Source of the DNA: Carposina sasakii
Lineage: Eukaryota; Arthropoda; Insecta; Lepidoptera; Carposinidae
Direction: 5' to 3'
Length of the DNA stretch: 64,000 nucleotides
Assembly (NCBI GenBank): GCA_014607495.2
Contig: CP053175.1
Span: forward strand, 9,002,770 to 9,066,769
Within the stretch, counting starts at the first letter, position 1, and each line of letters starts with the position of its first letter. The notes beneath the pieces are model-generated. The model did not search any database. It had not been told where the DNA came from and saw only the letters and a program-made list of their open reading frames with translations. The position numbers and the translations under genes were made by a program. Below, piece after piece: positions 1 to 9,531 of this stretch.

Positions 1-1
1 T

Positions 2-3000
2 AATAAAACTTTTACTATTATCTATATTTATCCTCATGCCTAGATATTTTTTCACAGGACCTAGATCTTTTAACTTAAATTCTAAACCTAACACATGTTT
101 TAATTTATTAGTTTCAGATTCACTATTTGAGAAAATCAAGAAATCATCCACATACAATGCCACAACTATTTTAACCTTATCACTAGTTTTTGTAAACAAA
201 CATGGTTCATATTGACTGTTATGAAACTCTGAGTCACATAAAACATTCCTAACTCTTTCATACCATGCTAAGGAAGACTGTTTTAAACCATAAATAGCCT
301 TTTTAAATCTCAGCACCTTTCCCCCACTTTTGTTTACAAAACCTTCAGGCAATGACATGTATATGTTTTCTTTTAAATAACCATTTAAGAAAGCAGTGGT
401 AACATCCAAATGGGTAATATTCATTTTCATCTTTACACTAAGAGCAAATAACAATCTAAGAGTAGAATGTCGCACAACTGGTGAAAAAGTATCTGTATAG
501 TCTATACCTGGTTTTTGTGAATATCCTTTTGCCACTAGTCGAGCACGAAAAATCACATTATTATCACTGTTATATTCTTTCTTAAGAACCCATCTACACT
601 TCACAATTGTCACATCACCTGGATTATCAACAAGCTCCCATGCATCACTATCCTCAAACGACTGCAATTCCTCATTTATTGCTTGCTTCCACTGCTCCCT
701 CTCTGGCCCCTGGAGAGCCTCAGATAATACAATATCCTCAGATACTGGAACAATACTGGAAACACACATCATGTTGCTGTAGCCATATCGTTCAGGTTGT
801 TTTCTCTGGCGCTTGCTATAAGCCCTTGGCTCCTGCTCCGGTGTTGATGTTGACTGGATTGGAAAATCTGAAGTATCTTGTGAAATTTCAGCTAATACAT
901 CACTGCCATCAGCATACACCGAAGAATCTGAAGAATAATCTGATAAAAGTTCAGTTTCTGGGATATTTTCAGAAGATTCCCCCACTGAAACTTCAATCTC
1001 TTTTTCAGAACTATTATTAGGTGGGTTGTCATTTGTAATCCAGATGGCTTTATCCTCAGTTTTATTCTGAACATCAATCTCATCTTCCATTACTATGACA
1101 TCTCTGCTGGTGATAACTGTGTTTTTATCACAATTATAAACACGATATCCCTTCACATTCTCACCATATCCAATCAAAATGTGTTTTGTAGCTTTCTTAT
1201 CCCATTTAAACCTTTTTTCTTTAGGGATATGTACCATGACTTTACTGCCAAACAAACGCAGATGACTCAAATCTGGTTTTGATCCATACCACAACTCAAA
1301 TGGTGTCTTATCAAGTCCTGATGCAATAGATCTGTTTTTCAAATACACAGCAGTATTTGCCGCCTCTGCCCAAAACTTTTTCTCTAACTTTGCATCATAC
1401 AATAAACATTTTGCCTTCTCCACAACTGTGCGGTTAGCTCTTTCACATAAGCCATTTTGTTCTGGAGAATATGTGTTTGTTTTTTGATGAATTATACCTG
1501 CATGTTTCAAGAAAGCTTCAAATTCCTTATTGCAGAACTCTAACCCATTGTCTGATCTCAATATTTTTATTTGTTTACTTTGTTGGTTTTCAACCATTGA
1601 TTTAAACTCCTTAAACCTGTTGAAGGCTTCATTTTTCTTCTTCAGAAAATAAATGAAGGTCATTCGACTATAATCATCTACAAATAACAGGAAATATCTA
1701 GCACCACTTAACGAACAAGTTTCCATTGGGCCACAAATATCAGTATGAATTCTGTGCAATGTTTCTGTACTTCGTTCACCCACATGAGAAAAAGGTAATC
1801 TTGTTTGTTTGGCTTCACAACAAGTTGTGCATTGAGCTTTGTTTATATCAAACTTACTGTCATACATTAAGCCATTCACAATACCATTTTTCATCTTATG
1901 CATATCTTGACTGTTTATATGTGCTAGTCTTCTGTGCCACAGATATCCACTAAGAGCTGGAGTAGTCAACATACAACTTTGTGATTGTAACCTCAGCTTA
2001 TACACACCACCAATGAGATCTGCAGTTGCTACCAAGACATTGTTCTTGTCTTTAATTTGGCACTGCTTTTCTTGGAATATAACATTATTTCCATTCTTGA
2101 TGAGCTCACTCACTGACAATAAGTTGGTAGTAAGGCTAGGCACACATAGCACATCCTTAACAGTAATGTGGCATCTTAATTCTGAAACAATGTTTACGTC
2201 TCCGGATCCAACAACTGGTACTTTGGATTCATTCGCGACAATAATTTCTGGCAAACATGGTGTCGAGTTCATGTTTTCTAGCCAATTTTTATTCGCAGTC
2301 ATGTGAGCACTTGCACCGGAGTCAACGTACCAATCACACTTATTATATTTTCCGTTCAAGAAAACAACATTGAAAACACATTTATTTGTGTTTTTCTTCA
2401 ACATAGGGCACTGATTTCGATAATGTCCTTCTTCTTTACACTTATAACAAGTTATTATTTTTGCAGAATTATTTTCCATAGATAATTTTTTATTTGACGA
2501 AGACGCGCCGACGCCATTTCTTTTTGACTTAGTATTTTTATTTTTCACTGCAAATGCGGCGCCACTTCCTTCAGAATCTCCCGTTACTTCCATATCAAGT
2601 AATTTAGTTTTGATAATATCCGCGGTGATCGAAATCCCAGAGTGCTCGATCGCCATTATCATAGGGGAATAATGTTCAGACAATCCAGCTAATAAAAAAG
2701 ACCCAATCCATTCATCTGTTATGGTAAAACCTGTACCATTTAACCTTTGAGCTGTTTCGACTATTTGCTTGACATATGTGGCCATTGAATCACAATTTTC
2801 AAGCCTAATAGATATTAAATGTCGAAGCAAGGTTATTTTTCTGGCGAACCCAGAGTCATCAAACATGGTTTTCAACGTAGTCCATAATTCTGCTGAGCTC
2901 TTGGTATTCTTAATATGTACATACAATGATGAGTCTATAGTTAATATTAACTTTGCCTTCGTTTTTGCGTCTTCTGCTGGTTTTATTTCACTATCCGCCA

Positions 3001-3121
3001 TTGGTTTGATGTACTTCTCAATCCCTTCTAGCACTAGCAAATTCTCAGCCGCAAAACACCACTCATCGTAGTTTTCTCTGCCCTTTAACTTTGGGACTCT
3101 AGCGATGTAGTTTGTAGCCAT
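2..3121 (-). CDS. Copia gag-pol polyprotein, C-terminus outside window
   Basis: A retrotransposon polyprotein that supplies capsid, protease, integrase and reverse transcriptase. It starts at the ATG at 3119-3121 and I find no stop down to base 2, about 1,040 codons. Domains in order: a gag region; a CCHC zinc knuckle at 2408-2449 (C-X2-C-X4-H-X4-C); an aspartic protease with DSGA near 2310-2325; the integrase HHCC region starting near 1945 and a D,D,E core from about 1750 to 1430; RT fingers from about 600; and the YVDD catalytic box at 143-154. RNase H is missing only because the window ends. The uninterrupted frame contrasts with the broken non-LTR copies beside it. Confidence 0.9.
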   Translation of the reverse strand, partial: MATNYIARVPKLKGRENYDEWCFAAENLLVLEGIEKYIKPMADSEIKPAEDAKTKAKLILTIDSSLYVHIKNTKSSAELWTTLKTMFDDSGFARKITLLRHLISIRLENCDSMATYVKQIVETAQRLNGTGFTITDEWIGSFLLAGLSEHYSPMIMAIEHSGISITADIIKTKLLDMEVTGDSEGSGAAFAVKNKNTKSKRNGVGASSSNKKLSMENNSAKIITCYKCKEEGHYRNQCPMLKKNTNKCVFNVVFLNGKYNKCDWYVDSGASAHMTANKNWLENMNSTPCLPEIIVANESKVPVVGSGDVNIVSELRCHITVKDVLCVPSLTTNLLSVSELIKNGNNVIFQEKQCQIKDKNNVLVATADLIGGVYKLRLQSQSCMLTTPALSGYLWHRRLAHINSQDMHKMKNGIVNGLMYDSKFDINKAQCTTCCEAKQTRLPFSHVGERSTETLHRIHTDICGPMETCSLSGARYFLLFVDDYSRMTFIYFLKKKNEAFNRFKEFKSMVENQQSKQIKILRSDNGLEFCNKEFEAFLKHAGIIHQKTNTYSPEQNGLCERANRTVVEKAKCLLYDAKLEKKFWAEAANTAVYLKNRSIASGLDKTPFELWYGSKPDLSHLRLFGSKVMVHIPKEKRFKWDKKATKHILIGYGENVKGYRVYNCDKNTVITSRDVIVMEDEIDVQNKTEDKAIWITNDNPPNNSSEKEIEVSVGESSENIPETELLSDYSSDSSVYADGSDVLAEISQDTSDFPIQSTSTPEQEPRAYSKRQRKQPERYGYSNMMCVSSIVPVSEDIVLSEALQGPEREQWKQAINEELQSFEDSDAWELVDNPGDVTIVKCRWVLKKEYNSDNNVIFRARLVAKGYSQKPGIDYTDTFSPVVRHSTLRLLFALSVKMKMNITHLDVTTAFLNGYLKENIYMSLPEGFVNKSGGKVLRFKKAIYGLKQSSLAWYERVRNVLCDSEFHNSQYEPCLFTKTSDKVKIVVALYVDDFLIFSNSESETNKLKHVLGLEFKLKDLGPVKKYLGMRINIDNSKSFI

Positions 3122-3194
3122 ATTTCCGCGAAACGACGTGATACAATTTTATCTATTTTACGTACACAATACATAAAATAACCGATAAGTAAAT

Positions 3195-3204
3195 GCCCAT
3201 AACC
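3195..3204 (-). other. Primer binding site, initiator-Met tRNA half type
   Basis: The minus strand reads GGTTATGGGC. This is complementary to the anticodon-loop region (GCCCATAACC) of initiator methionine tRNA, the internal tRNA-half primer known from Drosophila copia. It lies three bases inside the candidate LTR end and 74 bases before the gag start codon. Confidence 0.6.
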
Positions 3205-3207
3205 TAT

Positions 3208-3332
3208 TGTAATAAAACGCGTCGGCAGTTCGCAACAGACTGTCATTTATTTCTTTTTAAAGAGTTTACACATGGAACATAGATGGCGCCACTAGAATAC
3301 ATACATTTTGATACACTATTACAATAGTAACA
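3208..3332 (-). repeat. Candidate copia 5' LTR (125 bp)
   Basis: Read on the minus strand it starts TGTTAC and ends TTACA, three bases before the primer binding site. It contains an AATAAA in GAAATAAATG near its 3' end. Its length is short but within what I know for insect copia-type elements. The partner LTR lies outside the window, so the borders are inferred from the TG...CA rule and from the primer site. Confidence 0.6.
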
Positions 3333-3548
3333 AACACGACATTCTTTATATTTTAGTAGCAAAACCGGCATTCTGCAGAATTTAAACTAAATTTCTGGTA
3401 ATGTGGTCTAACTTAATCCCAAAATGATGCACATAGCGTATTTTTATAACATAAAGGTAACTAATTTTAATATTGGAGTAACGTCATTTGTCAAGCAAAA
3501 TAAATAAAACGATTCTATTGATTTGTCAATATTTCATCAAAGTGCAGA
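3333..3548. other. No feature recognised
   Basis: AT-rich flank of the copia element. The first five bases (AACAC) would be its target duplication if the LTR border is right. I see no coding or repeat structure. Confidence 0.4.
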
Positions 3549-3770
3549 TTGCCACCTTTGAAACTATACGACTCATATAATCTTGCTACAGACTCACAAC
3601 TTGCTGACGCTGTTGGTACAGAGATCGCTGTTGTACCCGAACCAGAACTCGACGCTGAGCTGTTACAAGCCTTGGGTGACTCATCAGATGACACTCCAAT
3701 TTACGGCCCGAACATACATGAAAAGTTAGCTCAATCAAAAAAATTGGTTTGTTTGAATGACCAAACTCTT
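3549..3770 (+). pseudogene. Relic of an unidentified transposon protein
   Basis: A short frame with an acidic stretch ELDAELLQALGDSSDDTP followed by YGPNIHEKLAQ. This spacing (LD-x-E-L-L-x-x-LG ... G-x-x-I-H-x-x-L-A) resembles the N-terminal part of proteins I associate with DIRS or other recombinase-type elements of insects. The usual continuation is absent; the sequence passes into the non-LTR relic. The assignment is from memory of the motif only. Confidence 0.3.
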
Positions 3771-4803
3771 ACGACTTGTACTTCGTTTGGTAAACAAGGC
3801 ATTAGACTTAGCATTTGCTTCACAAACCCTTAGTTCCAGTTGTACTTTTTCTGTTCTTGATGATCCTCTCAGCTGTAACCATTACCCTGTACATATTGGT
3901 GTGTTTATCAATGCTCTTCCTCTTCAATTTCCTAAAAATTATCTGTTAGAACCTGTTGATAATGATGATCTGGCTTAAGTAAATTTTAAAAAAATCGACT
4001 GGATTAAATTTGAAAATATATGTAAAGAAACGTTCTCTAACTATGAATTTGCAGTTAACCCTCTTGACAGATATTTAAAGTTTGTAAATATCTTACATGG
4101 CATCTTATTCACATTTCCAAAAAAATGTTACCATCATAAAGGGTTTATTTCAAAAGGGGGTTCCTTGGTGGAATACAGATTGTGACCGTGTGGTATCACA
4201 AGCTAAAATTGCTTTATTGTCATATAAACATTATCCAACTTTAGAAAATTATCTGATTTATAAAAAATTAGATGCTGTAAAGAAAAAAACATTATTACAA
4301 ATTAAACGTCTTAACTGGATGAATCTCTGTTCGTCATTCAGTCGCATGACATCCGGTAAAATTATTTGGGATCATATCCGAAGATTTAATTTAAGCATTC
4401 TAAACTGAATAGTTTATCTTCAACACCGGCTTTATTTTTTGGACCACACTAACGCTAAGCTATTTCTAGATAAAATTGCACCTCAGAATGATAAAACAAT
4501 GGGCACTGACCTTCAACAGTTCTTTAATCATCATGGGAATCCAGAAGCCGGTTGGATGGTTGCAGAATTCTCTTTCAGCGAGTTTTTGGCTGCATTAAGG
4601 AGTAAAAAAGATACTTCACCTGGACATGATTTAATAACTTATAGCATTATCAAGCACCTACCTCAATATGTCATGAAAATTCTATGTAGAATATTTAATG
4701 ATCTTTGGCTAAGTAATACAATTCCCCCCACGTGGAAAAAACAACACGTTATCGCTGTTCTCAAACCGTACAAAGATCCCAATAATATTGACTCTTATAT
4801 TTG
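3757..4803 (+). pseudogene. Non-LTR (Jockey/R1-like) endonuclease-RT relic
   Basis: Pieces of one non-LTR ORF2 in several frames. The endonuclease end (VLDDPLSCNHYPVHI, matching the S-D/N-H-x-P-I box) lies at about 3840-3910. A linker with the usual W-W-N-x-x-C motif (GVPWWNTDCDRVV) lies at 4158-4197. The RT start (KKDTSPGHDLITYSIIKHLP, then WKKQHVIAVLKP) lies at 4606-4770. The frame shifts at least twice and the element stops before the FADD catalytic box, so it is truncated at both ends and dead. Confidence 0.7.
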
Positions 4804-5379
4804 ACTTCATACTTCTGACTGATTCTGATATCGAATTAGACTTAGAGTACCCGGACTCTTTACACGATTCTCATTCTGACTTTCCACTATGTCCAGAGAA
4901 TGTCTGTATTGGAGGCACAAAAAAAAATTTCATTTCATTGCGGATGCTCGTTCTCCGCCTCCCCTCCTCACTAAGGGACCCGAGCTCAGACTAGACGAAC
5001 GTACTCGCCGTGCGCCGGCTGTCGTCTGTGATATTTCGGCCCGTAGTCATTTAATTATTATATTTTATCTTTAAAGTACATATTTATTCATAATATGTAA
5101 TTATATTTATTTAAAGTGCATTGGTTCCCAAATTATTGGGTAAGTGTGAACGAAATATTTTTTTTAATTGTAGGTAGGTAATCTTGATCTTAATTTTAGG
5201 TTTTGTTGAGTTACGTCTTAGTGATAATGTCACATCGATCGTATAGAAAAAGTGCAAACGAAGTTAATTAAACTCTTGAACTACCGAAATTGCTGCTTTG
5301 ATGTCTCCTATGAGCAATCTATCAACAATTATAATGTTCCCAGTCTGTACTGTCACCGAAAACTTCATGATATGTATTT
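4804..5379. other. No confident feature
   Basis: It begins with an acidic short frame (4804-4990, D/E/S rich) that I cannot assign, followed by AT-rich sequence. I see no promoter, repeat or conserved motif. Confidence 0.3.
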
Positions 5380-5930
5380 TTAACCGACTTCAAAAAGAGA
5401 GGTTATCAATTCGTCTGTATGTTTTTTTTTTTATTTTTATTATTATTATTTTTTTTTTTATGTGTGTTACCTCAGAGCTCCGTCATTTATGAACCGATTT
5501 CAATTTTTTTTTTATAGTTGGTCATGGTATACTTCCAGGTTGGTCCCATATTCACCATATCAGGGTCTGATCATGGAATCTTGGAGAAATCGAGGGCAAT
5601 CCTCGAATATTGTAGGCACATGTAGTCTGTTTTTATACTTTTACTGAGCGTTTTGATCACCTACATATAAAACATAACATCTGATGATGGAATCTCTAAG
5701 GAATCTAGGGATATCCTCAAATATAAAAGGCACGAGTAGTCCGTTTTTAGATTTTTATAGAGAATTTTGGTCAGCTACACATAATATAAAGGAAACGAGG
5801 GTCTGATGATGGAGCCGCTGAAAAACAGATAGTGGAACTTTTTAATAACAAAATCCCCCTATGGCAGGGGGGGGGCCTACGTCCAGTAATGGACTGCAAT
5901 AGGCTTATGAAGATGAAGATAATTGTGTTA
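5380..5930 (+). repeat. ACCGACTTCAAAAA interspersed repeat, copy 1, with tandem core and LINE-type tail
   Basis: It begins TTAACCGACTTCAAAAAGAG, then ATTCGTCTGTATG and a T-rich tract, a start shared with 7760 and common in lepidopteran genomes. Inside, a unit beginning TCTGATSATGGA recurs at 5567, 5689 and 5807, about 120 bases apart, as a degenerate tandem array. From about 5865 the sequence ACGTCCAGTAATGGACTGCAATAGGC followed by GA-rich repeats resembles the 3' tail of lepidopteran RTE-like non-LTR elements. Confidence 0.6.
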
Positions 5931-6123
5931 AGTCATTAAATTATGTGTTGCGTTAAGCCGTGTCCGAAGTAAGATGGTTATAGAGGAAGAGGTAGACATG
6001 AGAATAACGAGATGACGGATAATAGGGATGAATGAAAAAAGAGTACCTACATATTGCACCGACCCCAAATGATTGGGAACAGGGCAGGAAGAAGGAGTGT
6101 AATTATATGTTGCTTAAATAAGT

Positions 6124-6800
6124 GTGTACATGGCTGTTGTGCTGCCAAATCTCTTATATTCCTCCGAGGCGTGGTGCATGTACCGTCGCCACATACGCAC
6201 TCTGGATCGATTCCACCTCAAGTACCTCCGATCCATCATGAGAATCAGATGGTCCAACCGAGTGCGTAATACTGAAGTATTGCGAAGAGCCAATGTAAGT
6301 GCCATTGAGGCCTACTTAATGCGTCGGCAGCTTCGGTGGTGCGGTCATGTGTCTCGTATGGCGGAGGAGAGATTGGCTAAGAGCATCTTCTTTTCTGAAC
6401 TAGAGGAGGGCAAGCGGAAACGCGGCGGGCATTCCTCAGATACAAAGATGTTCAGAAAAGACATGAAGAGATGCAATATAGATCCATCTAAATGAGAAGT
6501 TTTGTCAGCACAACGACCAGAGTGGCGCAGGACGGTGATAAAGCAAGTACACGAGTTCGAGGAGCAGCGTAAAGCTGACCTTGACGCTAAACGTGATGAA
6601 CTAAACACTCGTCCTCCTGCTGCCATTATCTATAATACAATAATGGCGCACTAACCTGTCCTCTGTGTGCGCGGGCGTTCAGGGCGAAGATTGGCTATGT
6701 AAATGTAAGCCATCTCCGAGCGCATGAACGCCAACTTAGTAATATCTAGAGTAGAAGTGGTCGCCATGACCGAAATTGGTCGGAGGTCATCATTATCATC
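6124..6800 (+). pseudogene. 3' end of an RTE/CR1-like non-LTR retrotransposon
   Basis: Seen: the C-terminal region of a reverse transcriptase with [11 protein letters not shown], then [12 protein letters not shown] and [13 protein letters not shown], then a basic tail. A TGA at 6493 stands where the family has Trp (WEVLSAQRPEWR in the continuing frame). Further on, in another frame, is a C2H2 finger (CPLCARAF then SHLRAH, 6657-6716). A TCA/TCATCA microsatellite follows at 6787-6812, typical of a LINE tail. One stop, one frameshift and loss of the catalytic RT half make it a dead 5'-truncated copy. The clade is uncertain. Confidence 0.75.
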
Positions 6801-6812
6801 ATAATCATCATA

Positions 6813-7273
6813 TTGTCAGACGTAAAGTTTCGAAGCCTAGTCCTTTTTCTCTTTTGTCATGTGGCCTATTTGATATAAAAATTATATAAATCTGACAATA
6901 TTATGCCTCCTAAACTTCGTACACGGCTTAACGCAATATATATTTGCCCTTTAGTTAAATTTTACTTTAGTAAGCTCGAGTTTTGGGAGGAAGTCGGTTT
7001 TTCGTTTTAAAAAAATTATTTGTATAAGATACTGAATTCCCAGATAGACTCACCGTGTCTTCTGTCAAAGATCTCGTTAATTACTCGCATGCGTCTTCCC
7101 GTAGGCTCCTCATGTTTAACTCATAATAACATATTTGTTCCACCTCGCCGCAATAAAAATTACCTATACCCGAAACAGTTTTATTTATCGAGCGCTAACT
7201 ATGTACAATAGCGAATTTGCACACATTGATATCTTTGTTTTGATACTTACAAAGAAATGTTAATATCGTCTAT
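6813..7273. other. No confident feature
   Basis: Only one recognisable item: GGAAGTCGGTTTTTCGTTTT at about 6989-7008, the inverted form of the ACCGACTTC repeat start. No coding evidence. Confidence 0.3.
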
Positions 7274-7644
7274 ACTGGGTGTAAAAAGGCAACTTTGTTC
7301 TTTTAATACCTCGTAATTAGTCTTTGTAACATCACGATCATTTTTTTCTATGGAAGCATCCCTGGGAAACCACGGGTGTCCAAGATATTGAGGTCCAAAG
7401 TTACATGAATATCAGCATTAAAAAAAAAAAATCCATCTGGAAACAGTTAACAAAATTTTTTTTAAGACACCATATTATTATTTAAAAATGTTAGTTTTGT
7501 AGGTACATTTGGCAATCGAATACATTGCTTGCAATAAAATCGTTTCCCAGGGTTGGTTCCATAGAAAAAAATTATCGTTACGTTACAAAGAATACGAGGT
7601 TAAATAGAGATTAAAATAACAACGTTGTCTTTTTACACCCTGTA
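7274..7644. mobile_element. Foldback MITE with about 100-bp arms
   Basis: The left arm starts TACTGGGTGTAAAAAGGCAAC at 7274. The right arm ends ACACCCTGTA at 7644. Read inverted they match with scattered differences for about 100 bases on each side, through TTTGTAAC...CGAT and TTTTTTTCTATGGAA. TA flanks both ends, which suggests a Tc1/mariner-type non-autonomous element. No frame inside is coding. Confidence 0.75.
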
Positions 7645-7759
7645 CTTATATAAGTGAACAAACTAATGAAATTAATATCTGTTTGTATTATATTAATATA
7701 AATATTATATTAATAGACAGAGATATATTGTGCCTGGGTCACCACCTTTTCTTTCTTTT

Positions 7760-8145
7760 AATAACCGACTTCAAAAAAAGGAGGAGGTTCTCAATTCGTC
7801 TGTATGTATATTTTTTTTATTTTTTTTTTATGTATGTTCACCGATATTTCCGTCAATTATAGACGGATATCAAAATTTTTTTGTTGTTGTATAGAGTTCT
7901 CATCTGAGGTGGTCCCATTTTCACCAGGTCAGGATCTGATGATGGGATCCAGGAGAAATCAAGGGCAACCACCGAAAATTGTATGCTTGGTTGAATGTAT
8001 TAAAAACCAAAGTGAGAGAGAATTATTGATGAGGGAGTTTAAGATAAATTTGTTCGATGTAGGAATCATGCAAACTATTCTCTCTGAGCCGATTTCTACT
8101 TGTGCTATTATGTTATGCAAGCTAATCACAGTCCTGCATCAGTAG
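7760..8145 (+). repeat. ACCGACTTCAAAAA repeat, copy 2, with a short coding-like frame
   Basis: The same start as 5380 (ATAACCGACTTCAAAAAAAG, GGAGG, CTCAATTCGTCTGTATG). After the T tract, a frame to 8145 includes CIKNQSERELLMREFKI and IMQTILSEPISTCAIML before a stop. I do not recognise this peptide. Its composition looks more like coding than random sequence, so it may be a remnant of the master element's protein, but no homology can be claimed. Confidence 0.5.
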
Positions 8146-8391
8146 GTTAATAATAGTATGTTTATCCTGTTTATAAAATAAGGTGATACAATGGGGTTGA
8201 CATACCATCGTGGGTAAAAACCCCCTTTAAAAAAAAATTGAATAAAATGGTGCTTTTGTTACGTAATCATCTCTTACTCAGGTATATGCTTCAGGGTGTC
8301 AACATCTAATGCTGCTGTACTGATGATGAAGCGACAGAACTCCTTAACGGTTAGGAGTTAGGGGACAGTACTGCAATTGGTCGATGGAAAC
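8146..8391. other. No feature recognised
   Basis: AT-rich spacer between the ACCGACTTC repeat and the paired MITEs; nothing recognised. Confidence 0.3.
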
Positions 8392-8776
8392 TATACAGGG
8401 TGTTTTTTTGTGGCCACCTTTAACGTAGGGTACGTACTCTATACATCAAATAAAGTAAGTTTATGCCAAATAAAATGCTGGTTATTTATTTTTTTCAAAA
8501 AATTTTTTTAATTACTTGATCTGGCGAAATTTATGTGTCTAGTGTTTATGTTACTTTTTTTATAGACAGATATTAATTATTTCTCGTGAAAAAATCTTGC
8601 TACGCGCGTCTATGTGCATTTATGCAGAAAAATGCAGTCTATTTACTCAACTTTGGACCCTAATATTTTGGAAACCAGACACTTCCCAGGTATGCTTCCA
8701 TGGAGAAAAATGATCGTGATGATGAGGAGATTCCGTAGTTTTCGGAAACGTTGACGACCAAAAATCATTCTGTATA
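8392..8776. mobile_element. MITE copy a (TATACAGGGTGTTTTTTTGT end)
   Basis: It begins TATACAGGGTG and ends CATTCTGTATA, with imperfect terminal inverted repeats of about 22 bases. The interior is shared with copy b: TCTATACATCAAATAAAGTA, then CTTGCTACGCGCGTCTATGT, then GACGACCAAAAATCATTC. No coding frame. Confidence 0.75.
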
Positions 8777-8850
8777 TGTAGGGCTAACGTGATACTTATA
8801 CGGGTAGGTACTCGTACTACTCCTGACATGGTAACGATGAAAACCTTAGG

Positions 8851-9220
8851 TATACATGGTGTTTTTTCGTTGCCACCCTTAACTAAGGGTACGTACTCTA
8901 TACATCAAATAAAGTAAGTTTATGCAAAAAAAAAATGCTGAGAAGCGATGTAAATTTTTTTGAAACAAATTTTTTATTACGTACTTGATCGGCGAAATGT
9001 ATAGTGTCCAGTGTTTATGTTAGTTTTTTCATAGACAGATATTAATTATTTCTCGTGAAAAATCTTGCTACGCGCGTCTATGTGCATTCATGCAGAAAAA
9101 CGCAGTCTGTTTACTCAACTTTGGACCCTAATATTTTGGAAACCAGACACTTCCCAGGTATGATGATGAGGAGATTACGTAGTTTTCGGGAACGTTGACG
9201 ACCAAAAATCATTCTGTATA
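8851..9220. mobile_element. MITE copy b, same family and orientation as copy a
   Basis: It begins TATACATGGTG at 8851 and ends ATTCTGTATA at 9220. It matches copy a along its length, apart from a gap after CACTTCCCAGGTATG where copy a has about 18 extra bases. The two copies lie 74 bases apart in direct orientation. Confidence 0.75.
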
Positions 9221-9289
9221 AACTAGCATCTATTTAAGTTCACAACGCATTAACACAACTAAAAATCGAGAAATAAAGGTGACTTTAAA

Positions 9290-9480
9290 AAAAAAATTAA
9301 CCGACTTCAAACTTTAACTAAAAAGCGATAAATAACGTAACTAATTTATCTACTTAATACATATTGAATATCTCAAATTATTTAAATATTTATAACTTAA
9401 TACCTAATACTTTAACAAAGTCATCTTTAACTATTTAAATATTTATAATTATCACTTATTTTTTGGAGTCGGTGCCAGCC
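9290..9480 (+). repeat. Terminal part of an ACCGACTTC-type repeat
   Basis: It starts TTAACCGACTTCAAACTTTA and ends TTTTTTGGAGTCGGTGCCAG. Its last 75 bases recur inverted at 22303-22377 with about one mismatch, so this is the end of an interspersed repeat family. Confidence 0.6.
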
Positions 9481-9531
9481 AAACAAATAAATGTAATTAA
9501 GGGTCAGTTCACACCGAGACGCGACGCGACG

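Larger units (their letters stand above)
1..3332 (-). mobile_element. Ty1/copia LTR retrotransposon, 5' part
   Basis: Seen: a 125-bp candidate 5' LTR, a primer binding site and a long gag-pol frame, in that order on the minus strand; the element leaves the window at base 1 inside the reverse transcriptase. Known: gag, protease, integrase, then RT is the Ty1/copia order. The RNase H end and 3' LTR are outside, so LTR identity and target duplication cannot be tested. The open frame suggests a young copy. Confidence 0.9.
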
